NCBI GenBank assembly: GCA_947505805.1
Contig: CANNMA010000005.1
Span: forward strand, 1 to 34,373
Reading direction: 5' to 3'
From: a bacterium
GTDB lineage: Bacteria; Babelota; Babeliae; Babelales; CAIQNR01
Length of the DNA: 34,373 nucleotides
Shown: positions 1 through 7,709 of the stretch, piece after piece
Numbering within the stretch: the first letter of the stretch is position 1
Layout: each line of letters begins with the position of its first letter
Notes under the pieces: model-generated
Told to the model about the DNA's origin: nothing
Databases searched by the model: none
What the model saw: the letters and a program-made list of their open reading frames with translations, nothing else
Made by a program: the position numbers and the translations under genes

Positions 1-4
1 TAGT

Positions 5-21
5 GCACACCTACATCTTGT
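5..21 (+). repeat. Partial dispersed repeat copy at window edge
   Basis: The 17 bases match the right arm (ending CTACATCTTGT) of the repeat seen at 174-212 and 288-326. They also match the right arm of the hairpin at 3693-3735. The copy is probably truncated by the window boundary. Confidence 0.5.
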
Positions 22-173
22 ACTCAAGAATGAAAAAAATCTTTCATACAATTTTATAGAAAAAGTACCGTACTAGGATCTCTTGTTTGAGGTCTTAAGG
101 CAAGAAGGAGCTGGACCGAGTTTGATCCGTCAAAGCAGTCAAGCAGCATGCTTGCACCCTTGGTGGGCAACCC

Positions 174-212
174 CTTTGGTGCTGCCCGCAGAGGGCACAC
201 GTACGTCTTGTG
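174..212 (+). repeat. Dispersed repeat copy A (39 bp)
   Basis: This 39-bp copy differs from copy B at 288-326 at two positions. It contains a perfect 5-bp hairpin, TGCCC-GCAGA-GGGCA, followed by a conserved tail ending GTCTTGTG. No coding function is apparent. Confidence 0.75.
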
Positions 213-287
213 GTATATATGATTAACTCATAAAAAAATCTATAGTCGTCGAAACTAAGTTATTGTTCGTTACGGTTTACCAAATCT

Positions 288-326
288 CTTTGGTGCTACC
301 CGCAGAGGGCACACCTACGTCTTGTG
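288..326 (+). repeat. Dispersed repeat copy B (39 bp)
   Basis: Matches copy A at 37 of 39 positions. The core stem is TACCC-GCAGA-GGGCA, with one mismatched pair. It lies about 140 bp upstream of the start of the 1033-aa gene, in the same orientation as copy A. Confidence 0.75.
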
Positions 327-464
327 CAGACACTACCTTATCTATAAAAAAATCCGTACATTCTAAAACAAGCACTATCCAAAATCTTGCACTCCTTTAG
401 CAAATGATCATACAGTTTTGATTAGTCACAAAACTCGTAACCGATCACAAAAAAGGAACTTACT

Positions 465-3400
465 ATGCAAAAAAATCATATAAAAAAAATACTCCCTACT
501 CTCTCTCGTATTTTGATAACTACCATCCTCATAACATCATCAGCACAAGCATACTTTACCGCATGCGGTGATTCAGCAACTCAAGGAGAAACCTTTTCAG
601 TAGCTCCAGGAGCTGCATCTTTTTACAGACCATCTGGAGATTATTATTTTGGGTTATCAGAAACAGTAGGAACACAACAAAATCCGGACGCTTATCAAAT
701 CTGCTATGGCAACTACCGAACTACAAAAAACACTCCCCAATTAGTGGGAATTGGTTCTGGAATAAGTGCAATCTCAAACCTTAATTCCTATGCAGTAAAC
801 CTTATGACAGTCATTAGCCCACCTTCTTCAAGCACACAAAATTGTCCCATCGTGCTTGCTGGACTTGGAATTGTTCCAACAACACCACTCAATCTTTATG
901 CCATTAATAAATATAACACCTACCCAATACCAATACCGACCACAGGGGATTTTCTTGATGCAGCTGGTAACAATACAGAAGGAATAGCGGCTATAACAGG
1001 ATCAAACAATATCTTTTTTACAGCGGTAAGAACTACCACTAGCACCAATATGTCATTTGGAGATCTTGACTCAGGAATTATTCCAGGAACGTTAACTCTT
1101 TCTTCAACCTATACTGCTCAAGCAACCCTTTACAATCCTAATGGAACAACCGCTACCACGACCCCAGACGCATTTCCGGTAAATTTTACAGCAACTCAAA
1201 ACGGGGCTTTTGCCTACAATAAAAATGCTGAAGTTCCCGCGTCTCAAACTATTGATATGTGGTATGACACCTATCTTGGAACCAGTGCTGGTGAATCGGG
1301 CCGATTATTTGTAGCAGCTGCTAGTACTCTTAACCAAACAAATGCTACAGCTTGGTCAGTGGGTACTTTTATTGTTAATCAAGACATCAACACACTCACA
1401 CTCACAGCTACTAAATCACCTCATCCTGCTGGCGATACGGTCAATACAATACTTTGTGCAAGCAGTGGAAATGCGCTACCTCAAAACATTACCTTACAAA
1501 CAACAAAAGTTAGAACTATGCATACCTCAACCGGTCTTATCTATTTAATTCTTGGTGGTTCAGGAATTGGAACTAGCGTACCAACAAACAATGTCTATGC
1601 TATTCCTCTTGTGTATGGCTCTACCAACGCAACGTGGGATGGCCTTCCTGCAAACACAACTATTTTTACTAACGGAGCCTTTTTAACTCCTGTTACTCAA
1701 ATAACTGTTGCTGAACTTATAACAACCTCTTCTGCAGCTGCACTTGTTGGAGGATTTGTTGGCACTGATCCGAATAACGCTACAGGAATCAGCCTGCCAT
1801 GTAATCCTGGAACAGCAGATACTGATGGAGTTGTTACAAGTTACATTACCGATATGTATGTTGATAATGATGCGGTATTTGTTGCAGTAAACGACACTTC
1901 AGCTACAGGTAGTTCACCCCTTTCAGAATCAGGGATTTTCAAATCTCAAGCTGTATTCAATGACCTTGGACAAATTGACCACTGGACCGATTGGCAAAAA
2001 GTAATTCCATTCGATATGGGAGATTACACAACTTCAAACGGAGGAGTTGATTTTTGCGCTGTTGATGGGTATACCGGTCATGTTTGGGCTGTTAACAAAG
2101 CGGACTTAGTAGCAAATGTAACGCAGTGGACTGTAAGCAACACCCTAACTTCTCAACCAGGACTTGCAGGAGCTGTCAATGCAGCACTAAAAAGTCCCTG
2201 CTATTCTGTTCTTGATCTGAATGCTTCAACCACCTGTTGGGGAGCTGATACTCCAAGCCGTATTACTGTTTTTGGTGGTGACAGAGCGGTCTGTTTTGCA
2301 ATCACTGGATCTGCCACTGCAAATGCGGCTACTCTTGCCGGAACGTTTACCTCTTTAAACACCCAAATGCCTGATAGTGCGTACGACTGGACAAAAACAC
2401 AAACATTGCAAAAGTTTTTACTACCAGCAGGATCTGGTCCTGTTATCTGTCTTGGATACTCTTCATGGTCATCTAATACGACCCTTACAACTCCTGGATT
2501 TTTACTTGCTGGTTGCGCAGGAACTGCAACAACCGCTCCTGCTGTCTACGCCATTATTCCTAATGGTGCAACAGATAATGGTTTTGCAACTCAATCATTA
2601 TTTATGCCGCAACTTGTTAATCCTGCAGCAATTCAACTTACTGCAGTTTCAGGAGTCCCAGTAAAAATACAAGCACAAGGGGGAAGTATCTATATCCTTA
2701 CAACATCAGTAGCTGGAGACACCATCTACGCTGCAACAAGAGCAAACACCGTTTCTCAACTGAATGCACAGTGTACCCCTATTGGAATTTCAAAAACTGC
2801 TGGTCTTGCAACCGTAAGCAAAATTTATGATTTTGTTATTTCAGCAACCGCAACCGCTACTACAGCAACTGCTACAACTGCTCCCAATGGCCTTGAACAG
2901 CTCCTTGCTGCAACAACCGACGGCGTCTATTCAACTCACTGTGTACGTGGTTCTGGCGCTACTGTTGCTGGAACAAATGGTCTTGGAGTTACGCCAATCA
3001 ATGCTAACTGGTCACGCATTAGCTCACCCCAAACAGCATCCTTTTTAACAAACAATCTAAGTAATGCTTTGTATGAACGGTCACCACAAACATTCTGGTT
3101 TGCTAATTTTATTCAAAATCCAGGATTGCCACAAAGCATTTATAACAAAAACATTTTTTATCAAATGTCCCATCAAACATTATCAAATAACGTTGGCACA
3201 AGCGGTATTGCAGAAGCAACCAGCTATCAAGAAGATCCTTCTAACATTGTTACTTTTAATGGTGCAACATCGTTTGATCAGCAAACTGCTCCTGAAATTT
3301 TCCAAAATTTCCCCGTAACTGCTCGACTTTTTTATAACGATGGATGCCGTAGATTTTTTATACAAAAATCTCTCACTGATGATGCCAAATACCAGATCTT

Positions 3401-3566
3401 GGTACTGCCTTACAATTTGTATGATTATGGAATTACGACGAACAATAAATACACCATGCAAGATTCGCTCGTTGCGCAAGCATCAGCATTTTACTGGATA
3501 TCTTCAATTGGTGACACAGGACGATTAATGATGGGAACTGATCGAGGAGTTATTGCGCTACAGTAA
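465..3566 (+). CDS. Large exported protein, possible beta-propeller
   Basis: Function not recognised. The 1033-aa product begins with a clear Sec signal peptide: lysines at residues 2-8, a hydrophobic stretch at about 13-24, and a likely signal peptidase I site after AQA at residue 29. The mature part is rich in Thr, Ala, Ser and Asn and has little charge. It repeatedly shows short hydrophobic strands followed by turns, for example RLFVAAAS, DAVFVAVND and the C-terminal LMMGTDRGVIAL, as in beta-propeller or other all-beta surface proteins. There is no transmembrane anchor, lipobox or recognisable autotransporter barrel. The start follows an AAGGAA Shine-Dalgarno at about 453-458. The gene stands alone and is bracketed by inverted copies of a dispersed repeat. 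The reading frame is intact, so the protein is probably real; the propeller idea is inference. Confidence 0.85.
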   Translation: MQKNHIKKILPTLSRILITTILITSSAQAYFTACGDSATQGETFSVAPGAASFYRPSGDYYFGLSETVGTQQNPDAYQICYGNYRTTKNTPQLVGIGSGISAISNLNSYAVNLMTVISPPSSSTQNCPIVLAGLGIVPTTPLNLYAINKYNTYPIPIPTTGDFLDAAGNNTEGIAAITGSNNIFFTAVRTTTSTNMSFGDLDSGIIPGTLTLSSTYTAQATLYNPNGTTATTTPDAFPVNFTATQNGAFAYNKNAEVPASQTIDMWYDTYLGTSAGESGRLFVAAASTLNQTNATAWSVGTFIVNQDINTLTLTATKSPHPAGDTVNTILCASSGNALPQNITLQTTKVRTMHTSTGLIYLILGGSGIGTSVPTNNVYAIPLVYGSTNATWDGLPANTTIFTNGAFLTPVTQITVAELITTSSAAALVGGFVGTDPNNATGISLPCNPGTADTDGVVTSYITDMYVDNDAVFVAVNDTSATGSSPLSESGIFKSQAVFNDLGQIDHWTDWQKVIPFDMGDYTTSNGGVDFCAVDGYTGHVWAVNKADLVANVTQWTVSNTLTSQPGLAGAVNAALKSPCYSVLDLNASTTCWGADTPSRITVFGGDRAVCFAITGSATANAATLAGTFTSLNTQMPDSAYDWTKTQTLQKFLLPAGSGPVICLGYSSWSSNTTLTTPGFLLAGCAGTATTAPAVYAIIPNGATDNGFATQSLFMPQLVNPAAIQLTAVSGVPVKIQAQGGSIYILTTSVAGDTIYAATRANTVSQLNAQCTPIGISKTAGLATVSKIYDFVISATATATTATATTAPNGLEQLLAATTDGVYSTHCVRGSGATVAGTNGLGVTPINANWSRISSPQTASFLTNNLSNALYERSPQTFWFANFIQNPGLPQSIYNKNIFYQMSHQTLSNNVGTSGIAEATSYQEDPSNIVTFNGATSFDQQTAPEIFQNFPVTARLFYNDGCRRFFIQKSLTDDAKYQILVLPYNLYDYGITTNNKYTMQDSLVAQASAFYWISSIGDTGRLMMGTDRGVIALQ

Positions 3567-3617
3567 GTGTCATTGCGAGCTTGCGTGGGAATCCATTTTC
3601 GTATGTTCATTCCTGTG

Positions 3618-3656
3618 CACAAGATGTAAGTGTGCACTCCGCGTGCAGCGCCAAAG
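3618..3656 (-). repeat. Dispersed repeat copy C (inverted)
   Basis: Read on the minus strand, this is a diverged copy of the repeats at 174-212 and 288-326. Its core hairpin is TGCAC-GCGGA-GTGCA. Compared with copy A the stem has changed on both sides (CCC/GGG to CAC/GTG) and still pairs, which suggests that the structure is kept. Confidence 0.7.
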
Positions 3657-3692
3657 AGGTTGCTCTCTTTTTCTTGAAGCCTTTATAGAAGC

Positions 3693-3735
3693 ACAAGATG
3701 TAGGTGTGCCCTCTACGGGCATACCTACATCTTGT
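3693..3735. repeat. Long hairpin of the dispersed repeat family
   Basis: The left arm at 3693-3711 and the right arm at 3717-3735 form a 19-bp stem with one G-T wobble around a 5-base loop, TCTAC. The sequence matches the core and right part of the dispersed repeat, with the right arm reflected so that the whole unit is a palindrome. It could end transcription of the 1033-aa gene, but no T-run follows. A mobile palindromic element is equally possible. Confidence 0.75.
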
Positions 3736-3877
3736 ATTAAAAATATAATTAACCCATAACTGCAAAATAAAAATAAAAGGTTAAATAAAATATGAAGAAT
3801 GATATTCTACTTTTTGGGTATAAAAAATAAATTTTAGATGCTGATGACAAATAAAAATAAACATAATGGGGAAACTA

Positions 3878-4195
3878 ATGCGACAAAAAGTGAGATTAGT
3901 AGATTCTGATGTTAATCACATTATCGAATCCTTTAAACAGCATTTTGAAAAAGACGATCATCTCTGGTTATTTGGTTCTCGGGTAGATCTTGAAAGACGT
4001 GGTGGTGATATAGACTTGTATGTAGAAACACAGTTACCAAGTGTTGAAGCTGCAACAAAGCAAACAAAATTTGTTGTCGATTTATGGCGACGCATAGGAG
4101 AGCAAAAAATCGATGTGGTACTACATGTTCTGAGTGAATCTAAAAAGTTACCTATTTATGAAGTAGCAAAATCTAAAGGAGTGCAATTGGCATGA
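3878..4195 (+). CDS. MNT-type nucleotidyltransferase, putative antitoxin
   Basis: A minimal nucleotidyltransferase of 105 aa. The signature is WLFGSR, then a spacer, then GGDIDLYVE (about residues 30-50), which gives GS-x9-DxD with the two metal-binding aspartates. A third acidic position is likely in KIDVVLH further on. The usual MntA motif is GS-x10-DxD, so this one is one residue shorter. In characterised HEPN-MNT pairs the MNT protein neutralises the HEPN ribonuclease by adding AMP to a tyrosine near its active site. The downstream HEPN gene overlaps by 4 bp (ATGA), as in such operons. The ATG at 3878 is preferred because GGGGA lies 7 nt upstream; the in-frame ATG at 3866 has no Shine-Dalgarno. 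The antitoxin role is inferred from family and context. Confidence 0.85.
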   Translation: MRQKVRLVDSDVNHIIESFKQHFEKDDHLWLFGSRVDLERRGGDIDLYVETQLPSVEAATKQTKFVVDLWRRIGEQKIDVVLHVLSESKKLPIYEVAKSKGVQLA

Positions 4196-4668
4196 AGACA
4201 AAACAAGAACAATTAGAATCGTTGAAAACAAGAATAAAGACAATAGAACATCAATTGGCACGTATCAACAGAAGAATTGATACGATAAAGGTTAAGTATC
4301 CGTTGACCACCGAAACAGTATCTAGCTTAACCGAAAGCCAAGAAGAAAAATTTGATTCGGCTCTTTATCGTTTCTCCCAAGTCCAGGATTTGATGGTTTC
4401 AAAAGTATTACCCCTCTTTTTGGAGATAGCTGGAGAACCGGTTGAAGGTTTTACTTTCATCGACAAACTCAATTACTTGGAAAAAATGAATGTTCTTAAA
4501 AGTGCTGATGAGTGGATGGAATTACGTAAACTGAGAAACGAAATAGCTCATGATTATGAAGAAGGTAATAGCGATCGTCATGTAAGAGTCTTAAATGCAT
4601 TTTTAAAAGCAGTACCTATTCTTGAAGTAACATTGGATTCCATAAAACAGCGAATTTCCCAATTTTAA
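4192..4668 (+). CDS. HEPN-domain protein, putative toxin RNase
   Basis: A 158-aa, largely helical protein. Residues 1-40 look like a coiled coil (QEQLESLKTR onward). The C-terminal half carries LRKLRNEIAHDYEEG at about residues 105-119, which contains R-x4-H-x-Y, the catalytic motif of HepT-like HEPN ribonucleases. In that family the tyrosine is also the site modified by the partner MNT enzyme. The start codon overlaps the stop of the MNT gene, so the two are translationally coupled. The N-terminal coiled-coil extension is longer than I would expect for a minimal HepT. Toxin function is inferred; a house-keeping substrate-binding HEPN is the alternative. Confidence 0.8.
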   Translation: MKTKQEQLESLKTRIKTIEHQLARINRRIDTIKVKYPLTTETVSSLTESQEEKFDSALYRFSQVQDLMVSKVLPLFLEIAGEPVEGFTFIDKLNYLEKMNVLKSADEWMELRKLRNEIAHDYEEGNSDRHVRVLNAFLKAVPILEVTLDSIKQRISQF

Positions 4669-4734
4669 AAGATTTTTTTCATTCTTTAGCGCAAGATATA
4701 CTTAACAAATCTACCCAAGCAGATCACCTACAAA

Positions 4735-5319
4735 CTACACAACAAGCATCTGCCCTATTTTTTTTGCCATATATTCAAGAGTTATCACTATCGTGATGGA
4801 ATACTGATTAAAATTCTGTCCAAATACATTTCTAAAAGTATCCAATAATAGAATGGTCCGTTCTTGAAGATGGGCAATTTCAGAAAGTAAGTAACGCCCT
4901 TTTTCTGGATTTTCTTTAAGTTGTTTTATGACATCAAACCTTGCTACATCAGACAACGTATTCAAATCCAACACACGAAAAGAAAATTCTATAATTTCAT
5001 CATTCAATTCAGCAAGAACATAAGGATCATCTGCAGCCGCATGAAGATCACCCATTAAACGGGCTGAAAGTCGTAAAGCTTGCCCTAGAGGAGAAGCCAT
5101 AAAATAAAAAAGACTATATTCCTGCCCAGTAACCATGTCATAAGAAAAATTTTTCTTCTTTGAACCATGAGAAGGCATATCATACGTAATAACTTTTTTA
5201 TGTAATTCAGATTTTTGAGAAATGGCTGCTTTCAAAGCATATCCCTGAAAAACTAATACCAAAAAAAAAGAAAAACTCAGCAAACATCTATAGGTTTTTT
5301 TCACTTTTACAAAGCTCAT
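4735..5319 (-). CDS. Exported protein of unknown function
   Basis: Not recognised. The 194-aa product starts with a basic stretch (KVKKTYR) and a hydrophobic segment at about residues 12-28, followed by a plausible cleavage site near LKAA. The mature region is predicted to be mainly helical with no obvious catalytic motif. A strong Shine-Dalgarno (AGGGGG) lies about 8 nt before the ATG. It is a single gene on the minus strand, 144 bp downstream of ssb in that direction and separated from it by the ssb terminator, so it probably has its own promoter. Its 3' end faces the HEPN gene. Confidence 0.75.
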   Translation of the reverse strand: MSFVKVKKTYRCLLSFSFFLVLVFQGYALKAAISQKSELHKKVITYDMPSHGSKKKNFSYDMVTGQEYSLFYFMASPLGQALRLSARLMGDLHAAADDPYVLAELNDEIIEFSFRVLDLNTLSDVARFDVIKQLKENPEKGRYLLSEIAHLQERTILLLDTFRNVFGQNFNQYSITIVITLEYMAKKIGQMLVV

Positions 5320-5414
5320 GTTCCATCCCCCTTCTACAACTTTTCCTGTTTCCCTATCACTTACCAGTCTCTCAATACTATATTCTATTTGTCAATATTA
5401 TTAAAAATAAGGTC

Positions 5415-5446
5415 AAAAAAAAGCACCCTTTTTATCGAGTGCTTTT
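5415..5446 (-). terminator. Rho-independent terminator of ssb operon
   Basis: On the minus strand AAAAGCACTC pairs with GGGTGCTTTT around an 8-base loop. The stem is 10 bp with one G-T pair and is followed directly by more Ts. It lies about 18 nt after the ssb stop codon and fits the end of the mnmA / coiled-coil / ssb transcript. Confidence 0.85.
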
Positions 5447-5463
5447 ACTATTCTACCTCATTA

Positions 5464-6063
5464 TTAAAAAGGTAAATCATCCTGAAAGGGAGGCTCATCC
5501 TTAAAAGCTTGAGCCAAATCTGAACTCATATCACCATTTGATTGATTCTTTGGTGCACTAAAAGGAGATTTTGTTGCTGGACGACGAGTAGTAGCTGCCC
5601 CAAAATCAGTTGAGTTCTTACGATTTTTAATATCATCTAATTGAGACATAAGCTCACGTTCAACATCATTACGAGGTTCAAAAGATCCTTGATCCGCTTC
5701 AGAAGAAGATTGATCTGTTTGTTCTGAACCTGAAGATAAGAAAACAACTCGTTCTGCAACAATTGAATGCTTACTACGAGTTTTACCTTCTTGATCTTGC
5801 CACGAATCAAATTTGATACGTCCTTCAATAAGAACTGGTCGACCCTTTACTAAATATTGACGACAACTTTCTGCTTGTGGTCCCCATACATCAACATCGA
5901 TAAAACAAACTTCTTGAACCATGTCACCTGATTGTTTGTTACGAAACTGTCTGTTTGATGCAACACTCAAACGACAGACTGGTTGGCTTCCTGGTTTTAT
6001 TTGTTTGTAATCTGGATCGCGTGTTAAGTTACCCATCAAAATAATTTTATTATATCCTGCCAT
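5464..6063 (-). CDS. ssb: Single-stranded DNA-binding protein SSB
   Basis: SSB coats single-stranded DNA in replication, repair and recombination and recruits partners through its acidic tail. The N-terminal 110 residues are a typical OB fold: NKIILMGNLTRDPD at the start, then CFIDVDVWG, then GRPVLIEGRI. A Gln/Ser/Asp-rich linker follows, and the protein ends in the classical acidic tip DDLPF. The length of 199 aa is normal. It is the last gene of a three-gene minus-strand operon. Its Shine-Dalgarno (AGAAAGG) lies inside the final codons of the preceding gene, with only 3 nt between the two, so translation is probably coupled. A strong terminator follows. Confidence 0.97.
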   Translation of the reverse strand: MAGYNKIILMGNLTRDPDYKQIKPGSQPVCRLSVASNRQFRNKQSGDMVQEVCFIDVDVWGPQAESCRQYLVKGRPVLIEGRIKFDSWQDQEGKTRSKHSIVAERVVFLSSGSEQTDQSSSEADQGSFEPRNDVERELMSQLDDIKNRKNSTDFGAATTRRPATKSPFSAPKNQSNGDMSSDLAQAFKDEPPFQDDLPF

Positions 6064-6066
6064 GCG

Positions 6067-6450
6067 TTACATACCTTTCTGGCTGTGTTGTTTTAATATG
6101 CTTAATTCTTCTTCTAACTGCTTTGTTAAACGCTGTACCTCTTGTTGTAATCGACTATAACAGTCACGACGCTTTTTCAAACGATGTACAGTTTCTTGGC
6201 TGCACTCTCCCTGATCTTGTGCTATATCTTCTATCGTTTGAATGATTAGATGCTGCTTGTGAGCTATTGAAGCTATCAGATCAGAAGTAGACGTCAAGAG
6301 AGATTTTAAAGAATCTACCATCTCCTCTTTAAGTGCACTCGGCTTTTCTGTCGATTTTTTTTTAGGGATAACAAACATCGTTTCAGATTCACAAAAAGAC
6401 AGTTGTACTACACTGAGTAGCACAAACATTCCTACATATTTTTTCATCAT
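6067..6450 (-). CDS. Small exported coiled-coil protein
   Basis: Not recognised. The 127-aa product has a short signal peptide (MMKKYVGMFVLLSVVQLSFC). The cysteine at residue 20 could be a lipobox cysteine (LSFC), but the context is not a clean lipobox. The rest is charged and helical, and residues 40-120 have the heptad-like pattern of a coiled coil, for example LKKRRDCYSRLQQEVQRL. It sits between mnmA (1 nt gap) and ssb (3 nt gap), and AAAGGAG precedes its ATG. It is therefore co-transcribed with two house-keeping genes, although it is predicted to work outside the cytoplasm. A periplasmic or envelope role is inferred only from the signal peptide. Confidence 0.75.
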   Translation of the reverse strand: MMKKYVGMFVLLSVVQLSFCESETMFVIPKKKSTEKPSALKEEMVDSLKSLLTSTSDLIASIAHKQHLIIQTIEDIAQDQGECSQETVHRLKKRRDCYSRLQQEVQRLTKQLEEELSILKQHSQKGM

Positions 6451-6451
6451 A

Positions 6452-7510
6452 CTAGACTCCTTTTACAATCATTCCCGATCCAACACACACTCGCCCATCA
6501 TAAAACACTGCAAACTGTCCCGCTGCTATTCCCTGATCTCGTTCTGCAAGTTTTACCTGCATCATATTTTGTTCAACTAACGTTACTGTTGCTCTGTGCA
6601 TGTACTCTCCATGACGAAGTTTTACATCAATCTGTTTTCCACTATATCGATGCAGATCGCCTTGAATATTTGAGATCACAAAACTATCTCTACTTTTTGT
6701 GTCGTCATAATAATTTTTTGAAATAAAGACTGTATTGGTAATGGTATCTTTTTTAACAACATACCAAGGACCACCTGCAAGCTTTAATCCCTGACGTTGA
6801 CCAATCGTATAAAACCAAAAACCATCGTGAAGGCCCCACTGCTTACCTGTTTCTTCTTCAATAAGTGGTCCTTGCTTAAGGCCAACATGAGCACTTATAA
6901 AATCACGGAATTTAATTTTTCCTAAAAAACAAAGCCCCTGACTATCTTTTCTATCCTTATTAGGAAGATCAAAACTTTCAGCTAACTGTCGCACCTGTTC
7001 TTTGGTGACATCAGCTAGAGGAAATAATGACCGAGACAATTGTTCCTGAGACAAACGAGCCAGAAAATAAGTTTGATCTTTAAGTGCATCGGGAGTTCTT
7101 TGAAGCCAAAACTTTCCTTCTTTTTCAATAATCCCTGCATAATGGCCGGTGGCAACCTTATCAAACCCTTGCCCACACTGATCTAAAAAAGTACCGAATT
7201 TAATAAAAGTATTGCAGAGCATATCAGGATTTGGAGTTCGACCGGCTTTAATTTCATCAATCGTGTATCCAATAACCTTTTCTTTATATGCCTGCTGCAA
7301 TGAAACCACCTTAAGCTCAAGACCAAGCTTTTCGCATACTGCCCGAGCATGGGAAAGATCTTCTTCCCAGGGACATTCCCCTAAAAAAGCAAGCTCATCT
7401 TCAAGCCAAATCTTAAGATAATACGGCACAACCATATGCCCCTGCTGCTGCAAAAGAGCAAGTGCCACAGCACTATCAACCCCGCCAGATACTAATACCG
7501 CAATTTTCAT
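6452..7510 (-). CDS. mnmA: tRNA-specific 2-thiouridylase MnmA
   Basis: MnmA activates U34 of tRNA-Lys, Glu and Gln with ATP and inserts sulfur to make 2-thiouridine. The PP-loop signature SGGVDS is at residues 8-13. The two catalytic cysteines are C99 (in NPDMLCN) and C194 (in SQGLCFLG), spaced as in E. coli. The motifs GHYAG (about 122-126), KDQTYFL (144-150) and the C-terminal FxxGQ-like beta-barrel (TIGQRQGL) are also present. At 352 aa the protein is full length. The ATG follows GGAGTGAGG. It heads the minus-strand operon that continues into the coiled-coil protein and ssb, and it is divergent from the exported protein starting at 7710. Confidence 0.97.
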   Translation of the reverse strand: MKIAVLVSGGVDSAVALALLQQQGHMVVPYYLKIWLEDELAFLGECPWEEDLSHARAVCEKLGLELKVVSLQQAYKEKVIGYTIDEIKAGRTPNPDMLCNTFIKFGTFLDQCGQGFDKVATGHYAGIIEKEGKFWLQRTPDALKDQTYFLARLSQEQLSRSLFPLADVTKEQVRQLAESFDLPNKDRKDSQGLCFLGKIKFRDFISAHVGLKQGPLIEEETGKQWGLHDGFWFYTIGQRQGLKLAGGPWYVVKKDTITNTVFISKNYYDDTKSRDSFVISNIQGDLHRYSGKQIDVKLRHGEYMHRATVTLVEQNMMQVKLAERDQGIAAGQFAVFYDGRVCVGSGMIVKGV

Positions 7511-7709
7511 TCTATCCTCACTCCAAGCAGCATTTTCAACTAAACGCCTATAAGCTCAGTATAAAGATTTATAAAAAATTGTTAACCTCATTTGCACCTC
7601 TAGATCAATAGTTTGATTAATACCGATAGACAATCATCAACGAAAAAGGTAGAATCGTACACATGATATTAAAAATAAATATATGTACATTTTGTCAGGA
7701 GGCAAACAA

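Larger units (their letters stand above)
1..464. other. Non-coding region with dispersed repeats
   Basis: No credible gene is visible in these 464 bases. The stretch holds three copies, one cut by the window edge, of a repeat that reappears inverted after the next gene. The last 15 bases before the ATG at 465 include an AAGGAA ribosome-binding site. No promoter could be picked with confidence. Confidence 0.6.
3567..3877. other. Non-coding region with inverted repeats
   Basis: This 311-bp spacer holds an inverted copy of the dispersed repeat (3618-3656) and a long perfect-looking hairpin (3693-3735). Just after the stop codon, at about 3571-3597, is a short stretch beginning TCATTGCGAGC. It resembles palindromic elements known from rickettsial genomes; that resemblance is from memory and weak. 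The remainder is A-rich. Confidence 0.5.

Noticed and set aside
465-3566. Autotransporter or large adhesin
   Set aside because: There is a signal peptide but no visible C-terminal barrel, anchor or sorting motif.
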